A DNA stretch of 38,998 nucleotides from a virus: IMG/VR virus record IMGVR_UViG_3300027857_000010, positions 1 to 38,998 of that record; one strand, given 5' to 3'. Every line of letters begins with the position of its first letter. The stretch's first letter is position 1. A program made the translations under genes and the position numbers. Under the pieces are notes generated by a model. The model was not told the origin of the DNA and did not search any database. It saw only the letters and a program-made list of their open reading frames with translations. Below, piece by piece: positions 22,324-28,903 of this stretch.

Positions 22324-22770
22324 TCAGGCAGTTCGCAGAAGCTTCGCGTCGTAGCGATCCAGTTCCTCGGCGTGCTGGTAGCAGCCAGCACCCATAGCGC
22401 GCAGTTCAGTCGCCTTATTGCGTCTCTCGGCGCTCGTCAGGTAATCGACGCGCACCATCTTCTGCTTGCCTTCCCGATCCACCAAATAATGCGTTTGAAG
22501 TCGTTCGAACCCAGGTAAAATAATTTGCGGATTCGGCGTCGCGGTGGCACTACCGTCATATCGATTCATGACGCGTCGCGTGTACTCTCGCACCGTGCGC
22601 ATGCTGCAGGTATGGTGAAACCCGTCCGGGTCAGCTGTTGGCAGCAATCCATGGTCCGACATAACGGCATGAGCTACCCAATCGGCCTCGACTCCTTGGC
22701 CTGGAAATAGCTCCTCCATCTCCTCGATCTTGTCTTCGATTTCCCCTTCCAAGTCCGATATTTTGTACAT
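22324..22770 (-). CDS. Conserved-looking early protein (148 aa)
   Basis: Starts MYKISDLEGEIEDKIEEMEE at the ATG at 22770 with GGGGTAA upstream; an upstream extension lacks a ribosome site. An acidic N-terminal helix is followed by VEADWVAHAVMSDHGLLPTADPDGFHHTCSMRTVREYTRRVMNRY and then FERLQTHYLVDREGKQKMVRVDYLT. Several His and Cys residues lie in the middle (H, HH, C) but not in a classic zinc pattern. I recall similar proteins beside replication initiators in other phages, annotated as hypothetical. Position suggests DNA replication or initiation control. Confidence 0.82.
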   Translation of the reverse strand: MYKISDLEGEIEDKIEEMEELFPGQGVEADWVAHAVMSDHGLLPTADPDGFHHTCSMRTVREYTRRVMNRYDGSATATPNPQIILPGFERLQTHYLVDREGKQKMVRVDYLTSAERRNKATELRAMGAGCYQHAEELDRYDAKLLRTA

Positions 22771-22781
22771 GCCGATTACCC

Positions 22782-23435
22782 CTACAAATGCGTAATGAAT
22801 TGATCGAGCCACGCATCGACGGTCGATACATGCTCGCGAAGAGACTGGATTTCGTGAGGCTGGAACGCGCGCGCGATGCGCACTGGATCATTGGCTTGGC
22901 AGAACTCGGCAAACCGCCGCAGTGTGCCACCAGCCTCCGTGGCTCGAGCGAAGTCCGCCGGCGGAATGCCTTGGAGGTCCACTAGCGGCTGCGGTCGCGA
23001 TTGCTTGCCGCGCTCAGCGAGCTGCGTGACCGTAGGCGGTGAGTCGGACTCCACGGCCGCGTGGAATTCTTCGTCGGGGACTGAGGCGACTCGAAGCGCA
23101 GTAACCTTTTGGTCACGCGATAGTCCAGCCTTCCGCGCTGCATCGCTTCTGCTTGTAGGGCTGTCCCCACAAGCGTCGGAATGTTGGTTCTTGGCCGGCT
23201 CAATCTGCTTCAGCAGTTCCCCGCACCTACGGATCGCACGAGCCTGAATCCGATCCGCCATTTTGCGAAGCGTCTCGTCTTTCGATTGCTTCGCATAGCT
23301 CGCCATTGCTTCGGCCTTGTCGGCCCACGTTTGGCATTCATCGATGCGTGAGCATTCCGCGATGGCACGCGTAGCGGCCTCGTAATTGGCGGGAAGCCGC
23401 GCAGATGCGATGTCAGGCAGAGCCACGGCGTTCAT
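22782..23435 (-). CDS. Early helical protein, ParB-like in look (217 aa)
   Basis: Starts MNAVALPDIASARLPANYEA with a very strong AAGGAG 7 nt upstream. The first 80 residues are helical with ECSRIDECQTWADKAEAMASYAKQSKDETLRKMADRIQARAIRRCGELLKQI, a phrase common in phage proteins of the replication region. Next is RSDAARKAGLSRDQKVTALRVASVPDEEFHAAVE, an HTH-like segment reminiscent of the ParB N-terminal region. The C-terminus is a charged helix. I infer DNA binding, maybe at the origin. It has no ParB nuclease/CTPase motif that I can see, so a partition role is not claimed. Confidence 0.8.
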   Translation of the reverse strand: MNAVALPDIASARLPANYEAATRAIAECSRIDECQTWADKAEAMASYAKQSKDETLRKMADRIQARAIRRCGELLKQIEPAKNQHSDACGDSPTSRSDAARKAGLSRDQKVTALRVASVPDEEFHAAVESDSPPTVTQLAERGKQSRPQPLVDLQGIPPADFARATEAGGTLRRFAEFCQANDPVRIARAFQPHEIQSLREHVSTVDAWLDQFITHL

Positions 23436-23601
23436 ACCGGCGCTCCTTTTTTGATCGTTTGGCGGATTGGGGGAGAGAATTGATCGCATCCAAATTCTTA
23501 GCGCCCCACTCCGCACACTGCTTACACAGGCCGTTCTCAGGGCGGGGCTCCTCGCAGGGATATCCGCAGTGGTCGCAACCATTGGGGCGCTGAGCAGTCA
23601 C
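23413..23601 (-). CDS. Small zinc-ribbon protein (62 aa)
   Basis: Begins VTAQRPNGCDHCGYPCEE from a GTG at 23601 that overlaps the previous stop as GTGA. CDHCGYPC and LCKQC form one four-cysteine site, followed by EWGAKNLD and a basic tail KRSKKERRYERRGSA. Its last 23 bases overlap the start of the next gene. It resembles small zinc proteins found in early phage operons, often acting as nucleic acid binders. An upstream TTG exists but the coupled GTG fits better. Confidence 0.78.
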   Translation of the reverse strand: MTAQRPNGCDHCGYPCEEPRPENGLCKQCAEWGAKNLDAINSLPQSAKRSKKERRYERRGSA

Positions 23602-23825
23602 TTCCTGCGCACTCCCGGTTTCTCCCGGAGTTTCCCGGTTATTCCCAGGCCCTCCATGACCTGGCTGTCCAAAATCCAACCATGGATACGTTCAGACAGA
23701 ACGCGCTCTATCTCGCGTTCGATGAATTCGCCGACGTCGATGCCGTCGCGCGCGCAGATCTTGACCAGCGCCTCGTGCCACTCAGGGTCGAGCTTGGCGC
23801 GAATGTCCTTGCGATCCAAGGACAT
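23598..23825 (-). CDS. Ribbon-helix-helix-type regulator (75 aa)
   Basis: Starts MSLDRKDIRAKLDPEWHEAL. The first 45 residues fit an RHH/Arc-like fold: strand DIRAKLD, helix PEWHEALVKICARDG, turn, helix VGEFIEREIERVLSERIHG. The tail is basic (GKLREKPGVRRK). It stands directly after the Cro-like gene, the position of CII in lambda-type arms, so it may be the second regulator of early transcription. It dimerises and binds DNA if the fold call is right. Operators cannot be assigned. Confidence 0.75.
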   Translation of the reverse strand: MSLDRKDIRAKLDPEWHEALVKICARDGIDVGEFIEREIERVLSERIHGWILDSQVMEGLGITGKLREKPGVRRK

Positions 23826-23864
23826 GGATTAAGTGAAACCGTGGGACGAAAAAAAAATGGGCAT

Positions 23865-24071
23865 CTAAGTGCAGGTTTCGGAGGCGCGCGGCTGATAGTC
23901 CGAAGGATTTACCTTCAGCTTGCCGCGGGTGAGCGACTCGATTTTGTAAGCGCTCCCCTCCGGAACAATGCCCTCCTTTGCCCACTTCGAAACCGCAGCG
24001 CGCGAAATCCCCAGTATTCGAGCTACCTCGGCCGGAGATCCGTAATAGGTGATGACGTCGGTCGTTTGCAT
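23865..24071 (-). CDS. cro: Cro-like repressor (P22 type)
   Basis: A 68-residue protein starting MQTTDVITYYGSPAEVARIL. The pattern D VI.YYG....VA..LGIS.AAVSKW.....P...AY+.E..T.G.L closely follows P22 Cro, with the helix-turn-helix at about residues 12-31. I chose the ATG at 24071 to match family length; in-frame ATGs lie at 24080 and 24107 (upstream residues MIVNCSMVNMPS). No ribosome site precedes it, and the predicted promoter places the transcript start almost on the ATG, so the message may be leaderless. It would bind the inverted repeat at 24090-24120 and repress one or both early promoters. No partner CI gene is adjacent. Confidence 0.85.
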   Translation of the reverse strand: MQTTDVITYYGSPAEVARILGISRAAVSKWAKEGIVPEGSAYKIESLTRGKLKVNPSDYQPRASETCT

Positions 24072-24080
24072 GGACGGCAT

Positions 24081-24131
24081 GTTAACCATACTACAGTTGA
24101 CAATCAAATGTAACTGTAGTTAACTCGCTCC
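24081..24131. promoter_or_regulatory. Divergent early promoters with operator (switch region)
   Basis: ACTACAGTT (24090-24098) and AACTGTAGT (24112-24120) form a perfect 9-bp inverted repeat around a 13-base spacer. A consensus -35 TTGACA (24097-24102) points right, with TTAACT 17 bp on (24120-24125) as -10. Leftward, TTGATT (24107-24102) and TAACAT (24084-24079) stand 17 bp apart. Both promoter pairs overlap the arms, so a protein bound there would block both. Binding by the Cro-like protein is inferred. Confidence 0.75.
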
Positions 24132-24155
24132 ATGGTCACCACCACGGAGCAAGCG

Positions 24156-24464
24156 ATGAACCCCCTGAATCAGTTTCGATGCAACGTCATCTCAGTGCCC
24201 AACCTCGGCCGTAATCTCACGGACGCCGATGTGATGGCGTTCTACGAGGCCGGCCTGGCTCTTCCTGAGTACGCCCATGGTCCCCGCGACTGCACCGCCG
24301 ATTGGTACGCGCTGGAGGATCGGGCGGACCGCAATCGCATGCTCGGCCACATGGTCGAGAGGATCGAGCGCGGCCGCGAGCAGCCACGCGATCACGACAA
24401 TCGCTTGACCATGATGGAACGGCTCGCCTTCGCCGGCCTTAATCTTGAGGAGGTCGAAGTATGA
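24156..24464 (+). CDS. First gene of the rightward early operon (102 aa)
   Basis: Starts MNPLNQFRCNVISVPNLGRN at an ATG with GGAG 6 nt upstream; an in-frame ATG at 24132 falls on the predicted transcript start and has no ribosome site. The protein is mixed alpha/beta with DADVMAFYEAGLALPEYAHGPRDCTADWYALED and a charged helix (RMLGHMVERIERGREQ). I do not recognise a family. First position in the lambda pL-like operon, immediately under the switch, is typical for antiterminators, anti-defence proteins or host takeover factors. None of these can be assigned by sequence. Confidence 0.8.
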   Translation: MNPLNQFRCNVISVPNLGRNLTDADVMAFYEAGLALPEYAHGPRDCTADWYALEDRADRNRMLGHMVERIERGREQPRDHDNRLTMMERLAFAGLNLEEVEV

Positions 24465-24823
24465 GCCCCGACGGCCACGAGCAGCGCATCGCCGAGAGCG
24501 AAGAGCGCGCGCGCGAGGACATGGACCGCCTGGACTTGGCGGAGCTTTTGGCCGACGAGAGCCGGGACGTGCCGCCGCTCTCCGAGGCCGAACTCACCGG
24601 CTCCTCAGCCGTGCTCACGCCGACCGAGCGCGGCTTGGTCTCCTCCGCCGTGGTCCTGCAGATGCAGCGCGATGCCTTGCGCGATGTGCTCATGGATTTA
24701 GCCTTCGGCGCCGAGATGATGCTCGAGCCCGTGATGGGCGCCACGGGCACCTTCAAGCGCTACGCCGAGGAAGTGCTGCGGGTGGCGCGGGCGGGTTTGA
24801 AGCAGGCGAAGGTGGGCACATGA
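24461..24823 (+). CDS. Early acidic helical protein (120 aa)
   Basis: Starts MSPDGHEQRIAESEERARED with GAGGAGG upstream and an ATGA overlap with the previous gene. The N-terminal 45 residues are acidic and helical (DMDRLDLAELLADESRDVPPLSEAEL). The rest holds VVLQMQRDALRDVLMDLAFGAEMMLEPVMG and a C-terminal helix (FKRYAEEVLRVARAGLKQAK). No domain is recognised. It is a likely early accessory protein. The acidic N-terminus could mimic nucleic acid, which is speculation. Confidence 0.78.
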   Translation: MSPDGHEQRIAESEERAREDMDRLDLAELLADESRDVPPLSEAELTGSSAVLTPTERGLVSSAVVLQMQRDALRDVLMDLAFGAEMMLEPVMGATGTFKRYAEEVLRVARAGLKQAKVGT

Positions 24824-25512
24824 GCCCCCTCCTCGCCGAACGCTTCCGGCAAATCGAAGCGCTGTCCTTGAAGAGCGGCAATCACGAGGATTTCGAGCAC
24901 GGCATGTGCGTGATGGAGGCTGTCGCCTACATCGCGGGCGAACCCTGGTCCGATCATCCGCAGTGCGCGTGCCCCGTGCTCACGGCCTTCCTGATGGCGT
25001 GGAACGATGGGCTGCCTTCCGATGCGGAGCGCGATCGCTTGCTCAAACCGCTCATCGAACAGATCGTCGACACGCGCTCAACCAAAGCGGTCGAGGAGCG
25101 CCGCTCGTACATGGCCTTGGATTGGCTGATTCGCGTTCACACGCCGAAGTGGCTCGATCTCGTGCCTACGCTGGCACCACATGCCAAGGCGCTGCGCGAT
25201 CTCGAAGAGATTGTCGATCTTGCGGGAGCGAGCGCCGCTGGCGCGAGCGTTCGCGCAGCGCGGGACGCAGCGCGGGACGCAGCGCGGGCCGCAGCGTGGG
25301 CCGCAGCGTGGGACGCAGCGGGGGACGCAGCGTGGGCCGCAGCGGGGGACGCAGCGGGGGACGCAGCGCGGGCCGCAGCGTGGGACGCAGCGGGGGACGC
25401 AGCGCGGGACGCAGCGTGGGCCGCAGCGCGGGAATTTCTTAAGCCGACGACCGAATGGCTCCAGGCGAGCGCGCTCGATCTCGTGGCTCGCATGATCCGG
25501 GTGCAGCCATGA
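24820..25512 (+). CDS. Alanine-rich repeat protein with conserved N-terminal domain (230 aa)
   Basis: Begins MSPLLAERFRQIEALSLKSG at an ATG overlapping the previous stop as ATGA. Residues about 15-110 contain HEDFEHGMCVMEAVAYIAGE and SDHPQCACPVLTAFLMAWNDGL, a domain I have seen in actinobacterial and phage proteins of unknown role. Residues about 146-205 are fifteen copies of the four-residue unit A-A-x-z (x = R, W or G; z = D or A, the last unit ending in E), encoded by 12-bp tandem repeats at 25255-25434. The C-terminal 25 residues return to normal composition (FLKPTTEWLQASALDLVARM). The repeat would form a long helix with alternating Arg, Trp and Asp faces. The function is unknown; copy number is probably variable. 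Confidence 0.85.
   Translation: MSPLLAERFRQIEALSLKSGNHEDFEHGMCVMEAVAYIAGEPWSDHPQCACPVLTAFLMAWNDGLPSDAERDRLLKPLIEQIVDTRSTKAVEERRSYMALDWLIRVHTPKWLDLVPTLAPHAKALRDLEEIVDLAGASAAGASVRAARDAARDAARAAAWAAAWDAAGDAAWAAAGDAAGDAARAAAWDAAGDAARDAAWAAAREFLKPTTEWLQASALDLVARMIRVQP
25255..25434 (+). repeat. 15 tandem 12-bp units, variable at essentially two positions
   Basis: Each unit is GCAGCG followed by NGG and GMC, so only base 7 (C, T or G) and base 11 (A or C) vary among the first fourteen units; the fifteenth ends GAA. The order of codons at the third place is R R R W W G W G G R W G R W R. The repeat stays in frame, so gain or loss of units changes protein length by four residues without a frameshift. 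Confidence 0.97.
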
Positions 25513-25676
25513 GCTGGCAAGCCGCTCTGCTGCTCCTATGCCTACTGATCCTCGCCGTCGATTGTCTCGTAGGCAATATCCAGGAATGGCGCAAAAACAA
25601 GGACGTCATCAAGGATAGCGAGCTGAACGCGCACCGGGTGACGCCGCGGTTCAACGTGGGGAGCGATGCGAAATGA
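25509..25676 (+). CDS. Small membrane protein (55 aa)
   Basis: Begins MSWQAALLLLCLLILAVDCL at an ATG overlapping the previous stop. Residues 5-20 form a single hydrophobic segment with no charged residues before it. The rest (GNIQEWRKNKDVIKDSELN) is polar. An N-out/C-in anchored protein is likely. Exclusion of other phages or membrane-targeted anti-defence are known jobs for such early proteins, but there is no direct evidence. Confidence 0.75.
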   Translation: MSWQAALLLLCLLILAVDCLVGNIQEWRKNKDVIKDSELNAHRVTPRFNVGSDAK

Positions 25677-25876
25677 TCATCGACCTCGAGACCTACATCG
25701 TCTGCCGCGTCGCCTTGGCCGCCGCCAAGCTCGCGAACCCAGGCGAGGCGAAGTACGCGAAAGCCTTCGACGCGCTGCGCCAGGCGCTCGTCGATGAGAA
25801 CGAGCGCGAGTTGAACTCAACCGAGAACATCATCACGGCGAGTCGGCGCCCGGCGCTGGTAAGGAGTCAAGCATGA
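25673..25876 (+). CDS. Small helical early protein (67 aa)
   Basis: Starts MIIDLETYIVCRVALAAAKL at an ATG overlapping the stop before it (ATGA). The sequence is helical with ANPGEAKYAKAFDALRQALVDENERE and a basic end. The AAGGAG used by the next gene lies inside its last codons. No recognised family. It may be an accessory of the RecE-like nuclease that follows, with which it overlaps by 4 bp. Confidence 0.75.
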   Translation: MIIDLETYIVCRVALAAAKLANPGEAKYAKAFDALRQALVDENERELNSTENIITASRRPALVRSQA

Positions 25877-26724
25877 ATCTGATTCAATCCCGTGTCCCGC
25901 GCGAGGAGTACGACGCGATTCCCGGCGTCAACGTCACGCGTTTGAAAGAACTGCGCCGCTCGCCGCTCCATTACCAGGCCGCCGCGACTCACCCGAAAAG
26001 CACCGACGCGCTCACCCTTGGCATCGCGACCCACACCGCCGTCTTGGAGCCCGAGCGCTTCGGCCATGATTTTGCGGTGTGGAATAAGCGCCTTGCCAAC
26101 GGCCGCGCCGCGCCCAGGAATGGCGGTGCCTGGGACGCCTTCAAGGAACTGCACTGCGAGCGGACCATTCTCACGGGCGATGAAGCCGACCTCGCGATGG
26201 CGATTGCCAAAGCGGTGCGCTTCGATGAGACCGCGAACAAGTACCTCGCGGTCGGCGATCCCGAAGTGACGATGCAATGGGAGATCGAGGGACGCCCCTG
26301 CCGCGGGCGCGTCGATTGGCTGACCCAAGTCGAGGGCGAGCAATACCTCGTGGGCTTGAAGACCACCCGCGATTGCCGTCACTTCGCCTTCGGCAGCCAG
26401 GCCGCAAAGCTCGACTACGCCATTCAGTGGGCGTGGTACTGCGATGGCTATGAGGCGATCACCGGCAAAGTCCCGCACATGATTGAGATCGTGGTCGAGA
26501 ACACCGCCCCCTTCGCGGTCGCCACCTACCGCATCGAGAACGACATTCTGCTGCAGGGGCGGGACAACTACCGCGAACTCTTGAAGATCCTGCGCGACTG
26601 CGAGGCCGCCGGCGAGTGGCCCGGGCCGGTGCAGGGCGAACAGATCCTGACCCTCCCCTCTTGGTATTACCCCAGCAATGAGGCCGAGGATCTCGCCGAT
26701 CTCGGCTTGGAGCCAATCACATGA
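25873..26724 (+). CDS. RecE-like PD-(D/E)XK exonuclease
   Basis: A 283-residue protein with a strong AAGGAG site. The pattern matches the RecE/exodeoxyribonuclease VIII-like family: PGVNVTRLKELRRSPLHYQA, LTLGIATHTAVLEPERF (His54), VGDPEVTMQWEIEGRPCRGRVDWL with D148, LVGLKTT with K163, and DYAIQWAWYCDGYE with Q185 and Y189. These form the standard active site of a processive 5'-to-3' dsDNA exonuclease used in phage recombination. The enzyme feeds a single-strand annealing protein, for which the next gene is the candidate partner. It is placed as lambda exo is in the pL operon. Confidence 0.9.
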   Translation: MNLIQSRVPREEYDAIPGVNVTRLKELRRSPLHYQAAATHPKSTDALTLGIATHTAVLEPERFGHDFAVWNKRLANGRAAPRNGGAWDAFKELHCERTILTGDEADLAMAIAKAVRFDETANKYLAVGDPEVTMQWEIEGRPCRGRVDWLTQVEGEQYLVGLKTTRDCRHFAFGSQAAKLDYAIQWAWYCDGYEAITGKVPHMIEIVVENTAPFAVATYRIENDILLQGRDNYRELLKILRDCEAAGEWPGPVQGEQILTLPSWYYPSNEAEDLADLGLEPIT

Positions 26725-27182
26725 TGAACGATGAAGTCGACGCACCGCGCAAGCTGAAGAAACCCACGGTTTTCGATCAGCTGTACGCGGGCCGGTTCCT
26801 AAAGGCCGGAGAGCTTCTCGGCAAAAAAGTCACGCTCACCATCAGCGATGTCGATCTCGAGGAGCTGCAGGGCGATGACGGTGCCAAGAAGGCCAAGGCG
26901 ATCATATCCTTCCGCGAGTCGGAAAAAAAGCTGGTGTCCTGCAAGACCAACGGCATTTGCATCCGCGACATGTTCGGCAAGGAGCTCGCGGGCTGGGTCG
27001 GCAAGCGCATCACGATCTTCGAGGACATGTGGAACGGCGAGCCGTGCATCCGTGTGTGGGGCTCGCCTGATATCGCCGAGGATATCGAAGTCACCATCAC
27101 GCTCCCGCGCCGGCGGCCGTTCAAGAAGGTGCTGCACAAGATGGAATCGAAGCGCTCGCGCGAGCCCGGGGAGGATGGATGA
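26721..27182 (+). CDS. Putative OB-fold/ssDNA-binding partner of the exonuclease (153 aa)
   Basis: Starts MMNDEVDAPRKLKKPTVFDQ, overlapping the exonuclease stop as ATGA. The core GRFLKAGELLGKKVTLTISDVDLEELQGD, then KAKAIISFRESEKKLVSCKTNGICIRDMFG, GKRITIFEDMWNGEPCIRVWGSP alternates strands as in small OB-fold proteins, with a basic C-terminus (LPRRRPFKKVLHKMESKR). I recall such proteins beside RecE-like nucleases in phages lacking RecT. Binding single-stranded DNA produced by the exonuclease is a good inference. There is no RecT/Beta signature. Confidence 0.8.
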   Translation: MMNDEVDAPRKLKKPTVFDQLYAGRFLKAGELLGKKVTLTISDVDLEELQGDDGAKKAKAIISFRESEKKLVSCKTNGICIRDMFGKELAGWVGKRITIFEDMWNGEPCIRVWGSPDIAEDIEVTITLPRRRPFKKVLHKMESKRSREPGEDG

Positions 27183-27415
27183 CCCAACTCTCCGACACCC
27201 TCGCCAAGCTCGTGCTTGCTGAGCGAGAACGCGATGCTGCCCGCGAGGAGGCGCTCCGCTATCGCGACAAGCTCTTGGAGTGCGCGAAAGAGTGTTCGCG
27301 CTGTGACGGCAGCGGCCTCGTGACCATCAGCGGCGGCGGCAGCGGGGACCCTGAGTGGGACGCGGATGATCAGCCGTGTCCCGAGTGCGCGGACATCCGC
27401 GAACTGCTTCTCTAA
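27179..27415 (+). CDS. DnaJ-type zinc-finger small protein (78 aa)
   Basis: Begins MTQLSDTLAKLVLAERERDA at an ATG overlapping the stop before it. The first 40 residues are a coiled helix. CSRCDGSG and CPEC form one CxxC...CxxC zinc site with the CxxCxGxG look of DnaJ-like fingers. Proteins with a helix plus such a finger are common in phage early operons. RNA, DNA or unfolded-protein binding is possible; the target is not known. Confidence 0.82.
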   Translation: MTQLSDTLAKLVLAERERDAAREEALRYRDKLLECAKECSRCDGSGLVTISGGGSGDPEWDADDQPCPECADIRELLL

Positions 27416-27435
27416 GGGAAAAGGAGTTGTCGAAA

Positions 27436-27726
27436 GTGAGTAAGCGTAAGAGATTTGTGGTTGAAGCCGAGTGGAGCGGCTATCACAGCGGTCAGCGGCA
27501 TGTGGTCCATCGGACCGTCGAAACGTTGTTTCGCGCGGGCTGGGACAACCTGCATTACCACTCGTTCAGCGATGGCACGGGCCTCACGATCAGCGTTCGG
27601 GACGCCGAGCCACGGGAGCGCGTCCAGCAGATCCACGGCTACAGCAGCCTTCTGCGTGACGCCGCGTGGCGGAAGTGGGAAGAGGTCCGCGCATCACAGT
27701 CTGCAAAGGCCTCACAGCATGAGTGA
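27436..27726 (+). CDS. Small early protein (96 aa), GTG start
   Basis: Begins VSKRKRFVVEAEWSGYHSGQ from a GTG at 27436, with AAGGAG 9 nt before it. The sequence has a beta look: FVVEAEWSGYHSGQRHVVHRTVETLFRAGWDNLHYHSFSDGTGLTISVRD, then a helix. It carries many His and aromatic residues. I do not recognise the fold. The stop region overlaps the next ATG by 8 bp (ATGAGTGA). A function cannot be given. Confidence 0.78.
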   Translation: MSKRKRFVVEAEWSGYHSGQRHVVHRTVETLFRAGWDNLHYHSFSDGTGLTISVRDAEPRERVQQIHGYSSLLRDAAWRKWEEVRASQSAKASQHE

Positions 27727-28147
27727 CATCCTGGGAATGACCGCGACCGAGGCGGCTCTGAGTCGCGAGAACTCACGCCTACGCGCGATGCTGAAATCGT
27801 ACCAGTACGCTGAGAAAGGCTATTCAGCCGCCTTTGATCCGAACGTCATGCAGGTAAAAGTGTTCACGCCTCAATTGAATATCGCCGTGGAGACGAAGCT
27901 AAAAGACGATGGCATGGGTTATCACGTCATAGCCAATGCCTACTCGGGGTTGCGCACAGCGTATTACGTGGATCGCACGGCGCTCATGCGCCTGAGTAAT
28001 TGGGCTATCGCCGACATGATGAAGCAGCAACTTGAATCGGTGACATGCGCGCTGGTGGCAGCGGTAACCAAGGAAAATGGGTTGCCGAACTTTGCCATGA
28101 ACCTAGACGAATCTGACTCCGCTGCGCAAAACGAGACGAAGCCATGA
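27719..28147 (+). CDS. Early protein of unknown function (142 aa)
   Basis: Starts MSDILGMTATEAALSRENSR. A short N-terminal helix (LSRENSRLRAMLKSYQYA) is followed by beta-rich NVMQVKVFTPQLNIAVETKLKDDGMGYHVIANAYSG and helices to an acidic end. No family is recognised. It is joined to its neighbours by an 8-bp overlap upstream and ATGA downstream. Membership in the early operon suggests an accessory role. Confidence 0.78.
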   Translation: MSDILGMTATEAALSRENSRLRAMLKSYQYAEKGYSAAFDPNVMQVKVFTPQLNIAVETKLKDDGMGYHVIANAYSGLRTAYYVDRTALMRLSNWAIADMMKQQLESVTCALVAAVTKENGLPNFAMNLDESDSAAQNETKP

Positions 28148-28497
28148 CCTGGATATGTGGGATGCCTGAGTGTCGCGCTGTTCGCCCCGGCTTGTCTGAG
28201 GTCATTGTGGACGGCGCCAAATGGGTCGCGATGGAGGGCCGCATCCGCGAACTGGAGGCGGCGCTGCGCACGATTGCGAACGCTGACCGATCCTATCCCG
28301 ACAAGAAGATCGCCGACGACATGCAATATTGCGCACGCACTGCTTTGGAAACGGACGGAGAGTGTCAGGAGCACAAGTGGGAGCGGCTCGCGATCAATAA
28401 CGCCAAGTCGCCGGCCGATCCGCCTGAGTGGGTCTATACGCCATACAAGTGCGTTAGATGCGGCACATATCAGTCGAAAATCGAGGGTGTCAAATGA
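28144..28497 (+). CDS. Early protein with C-terminal zinc-like motif (117 aa)
   Basis: Starts MTWICGMPECRAVRPGLSEV and overlaps the stop before it as ATGA. An N-terminal C....C, a central helix (EGRIRELEAALRTIANADRSYPDKKIADD) and a late C..H...C..C set (GECQEHKWERL, KCVRCGTY) are visible. The phrase IRELEAALR.IA resembles widespread small phage proteins of the same kind. A zinc site between C/H and CVRC is likely. Function unknown. Confidence 0.78.
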   Translation: MTWICGMPECRAVRPGLSEVIVDGAKWVAMEGRIRELEAALRTIANADRSYPDKKIADDMQYCARTALETDGECQEHKWERLAINNAKSPADPPEWVYTPYKCVRCGTYQSKIEGVK

Positions 28498-28577
28498 CTT
28501 GGGCCGCAGCGTTTCGAGATGTCGGAGTCGCCTTTGCAATCGCGCTGGGCGTTTGGGCGATTTATAAATACTTCTGA
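28494..28577 (+). CDS. Tiny membrane peptide (27 aa)
   Basis: The sequence is about 27 residues, starts MTWAAAFRDVGVAFAIAL and ends in KYF. The ATG overlaps the previous stop as ATGA. Residues about 10-24 form one hydrophobic segment. It is very short, but overlap and composition suggest it is translated, as other tiny membrane peptides in phage early operons are. Confidence 0.6.
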   Translation: MTWAAAFRDVGVAFAIALGVWAIYKYF

Positions 28578-28583
28578 CCGGAA

Positions 28584-28760
28584 ATGAAAACCATCACCGA
28601 ACTGCAGGCCATGGCCAAGAAGGTCGACGCGCAGCACTGGGAGTTGCAGTACTGGCCGAACGGGATCTACTTCATTGAGTCGCCGAGCGGTGAAGGCACC
28701 GAGGTTCCCGAAGAGGCCGTGGCCGGCGTGCTGGCGGAATTGTTCAGGAAGTTTTTCTAA
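28584..28760 (+). CDS. Small early protein (58 aa)
   Basis: Starts MKTITELQAMAKKVDAQHWE and contains LQYWPNGIYFIESPSGEGTEVPEEAVAGVLAELF. It has a helix, then two strands, then a helix, which is a plausible compact fold. It begins 6 bases after the tiny membrane gene. No clear ribosome site except GGAA next to the ATG. The balanced amino acid use supports coding. Family not recognised. Confidence 0.72.
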   Translation: MKTITELQAMAKKVDAQHWELQYWPNGIYFIESPSGEGTEVPEEAVAGVLAELFRKFF

Positions 28761-28903
28761 GAGTGACGATGCGAACCTGTGAGAGCGCAAACCCTATGAT
28801 TTACGGCATTTCCTCGCTTTTTGCCTTCACTTCGCCCGCGCGTGCTGAACTTTCGCGCCGCCGATTTGCGGCATATTCTAGGGGTCCCCAACGAGGAGAC
28901 ACC
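28761..28903 (+). promoter_or_regulatory. Noncoding gap with possible internal promoter
   Basis: This is the longest untranslated gap in the rightward operon (143 bases). TATGAT (28795-28800) and TATTCT (28874-28879) resemble -10 boxes, the latter 25 bases before the next gene's ribosome site, but neither has a good -35. A GTG-started extension of the next gene through here is rejected for lack of a ribosome site. An internal promoter for the distal operon is possible but weakly supported. Confidence 0.35.

Noticed and set aside
22782-23435. ParB partition protein implying a plasmid-like prophage
   Set aside because: Only an HTH-like stretch is visible; no ParA gene and no centromere-like repeats nearby.
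25255-25434. CRISPR array
   Set aside because: Units are 12 bp with no spacers and encode protein in frame.
25867-26745. A 292-codon minus-strand frame opposite the exonuclease
   Set aside because: Lies antisense to clear PD-(D/E)XK motifs, has no ribosome site and stands against the operon direction.
28763-28903. N-terminal extension of the gene starting at 28904
   Set aside because: The GTG-started extension has no ribosome site, while the ATG at 28904 has an excellent one.
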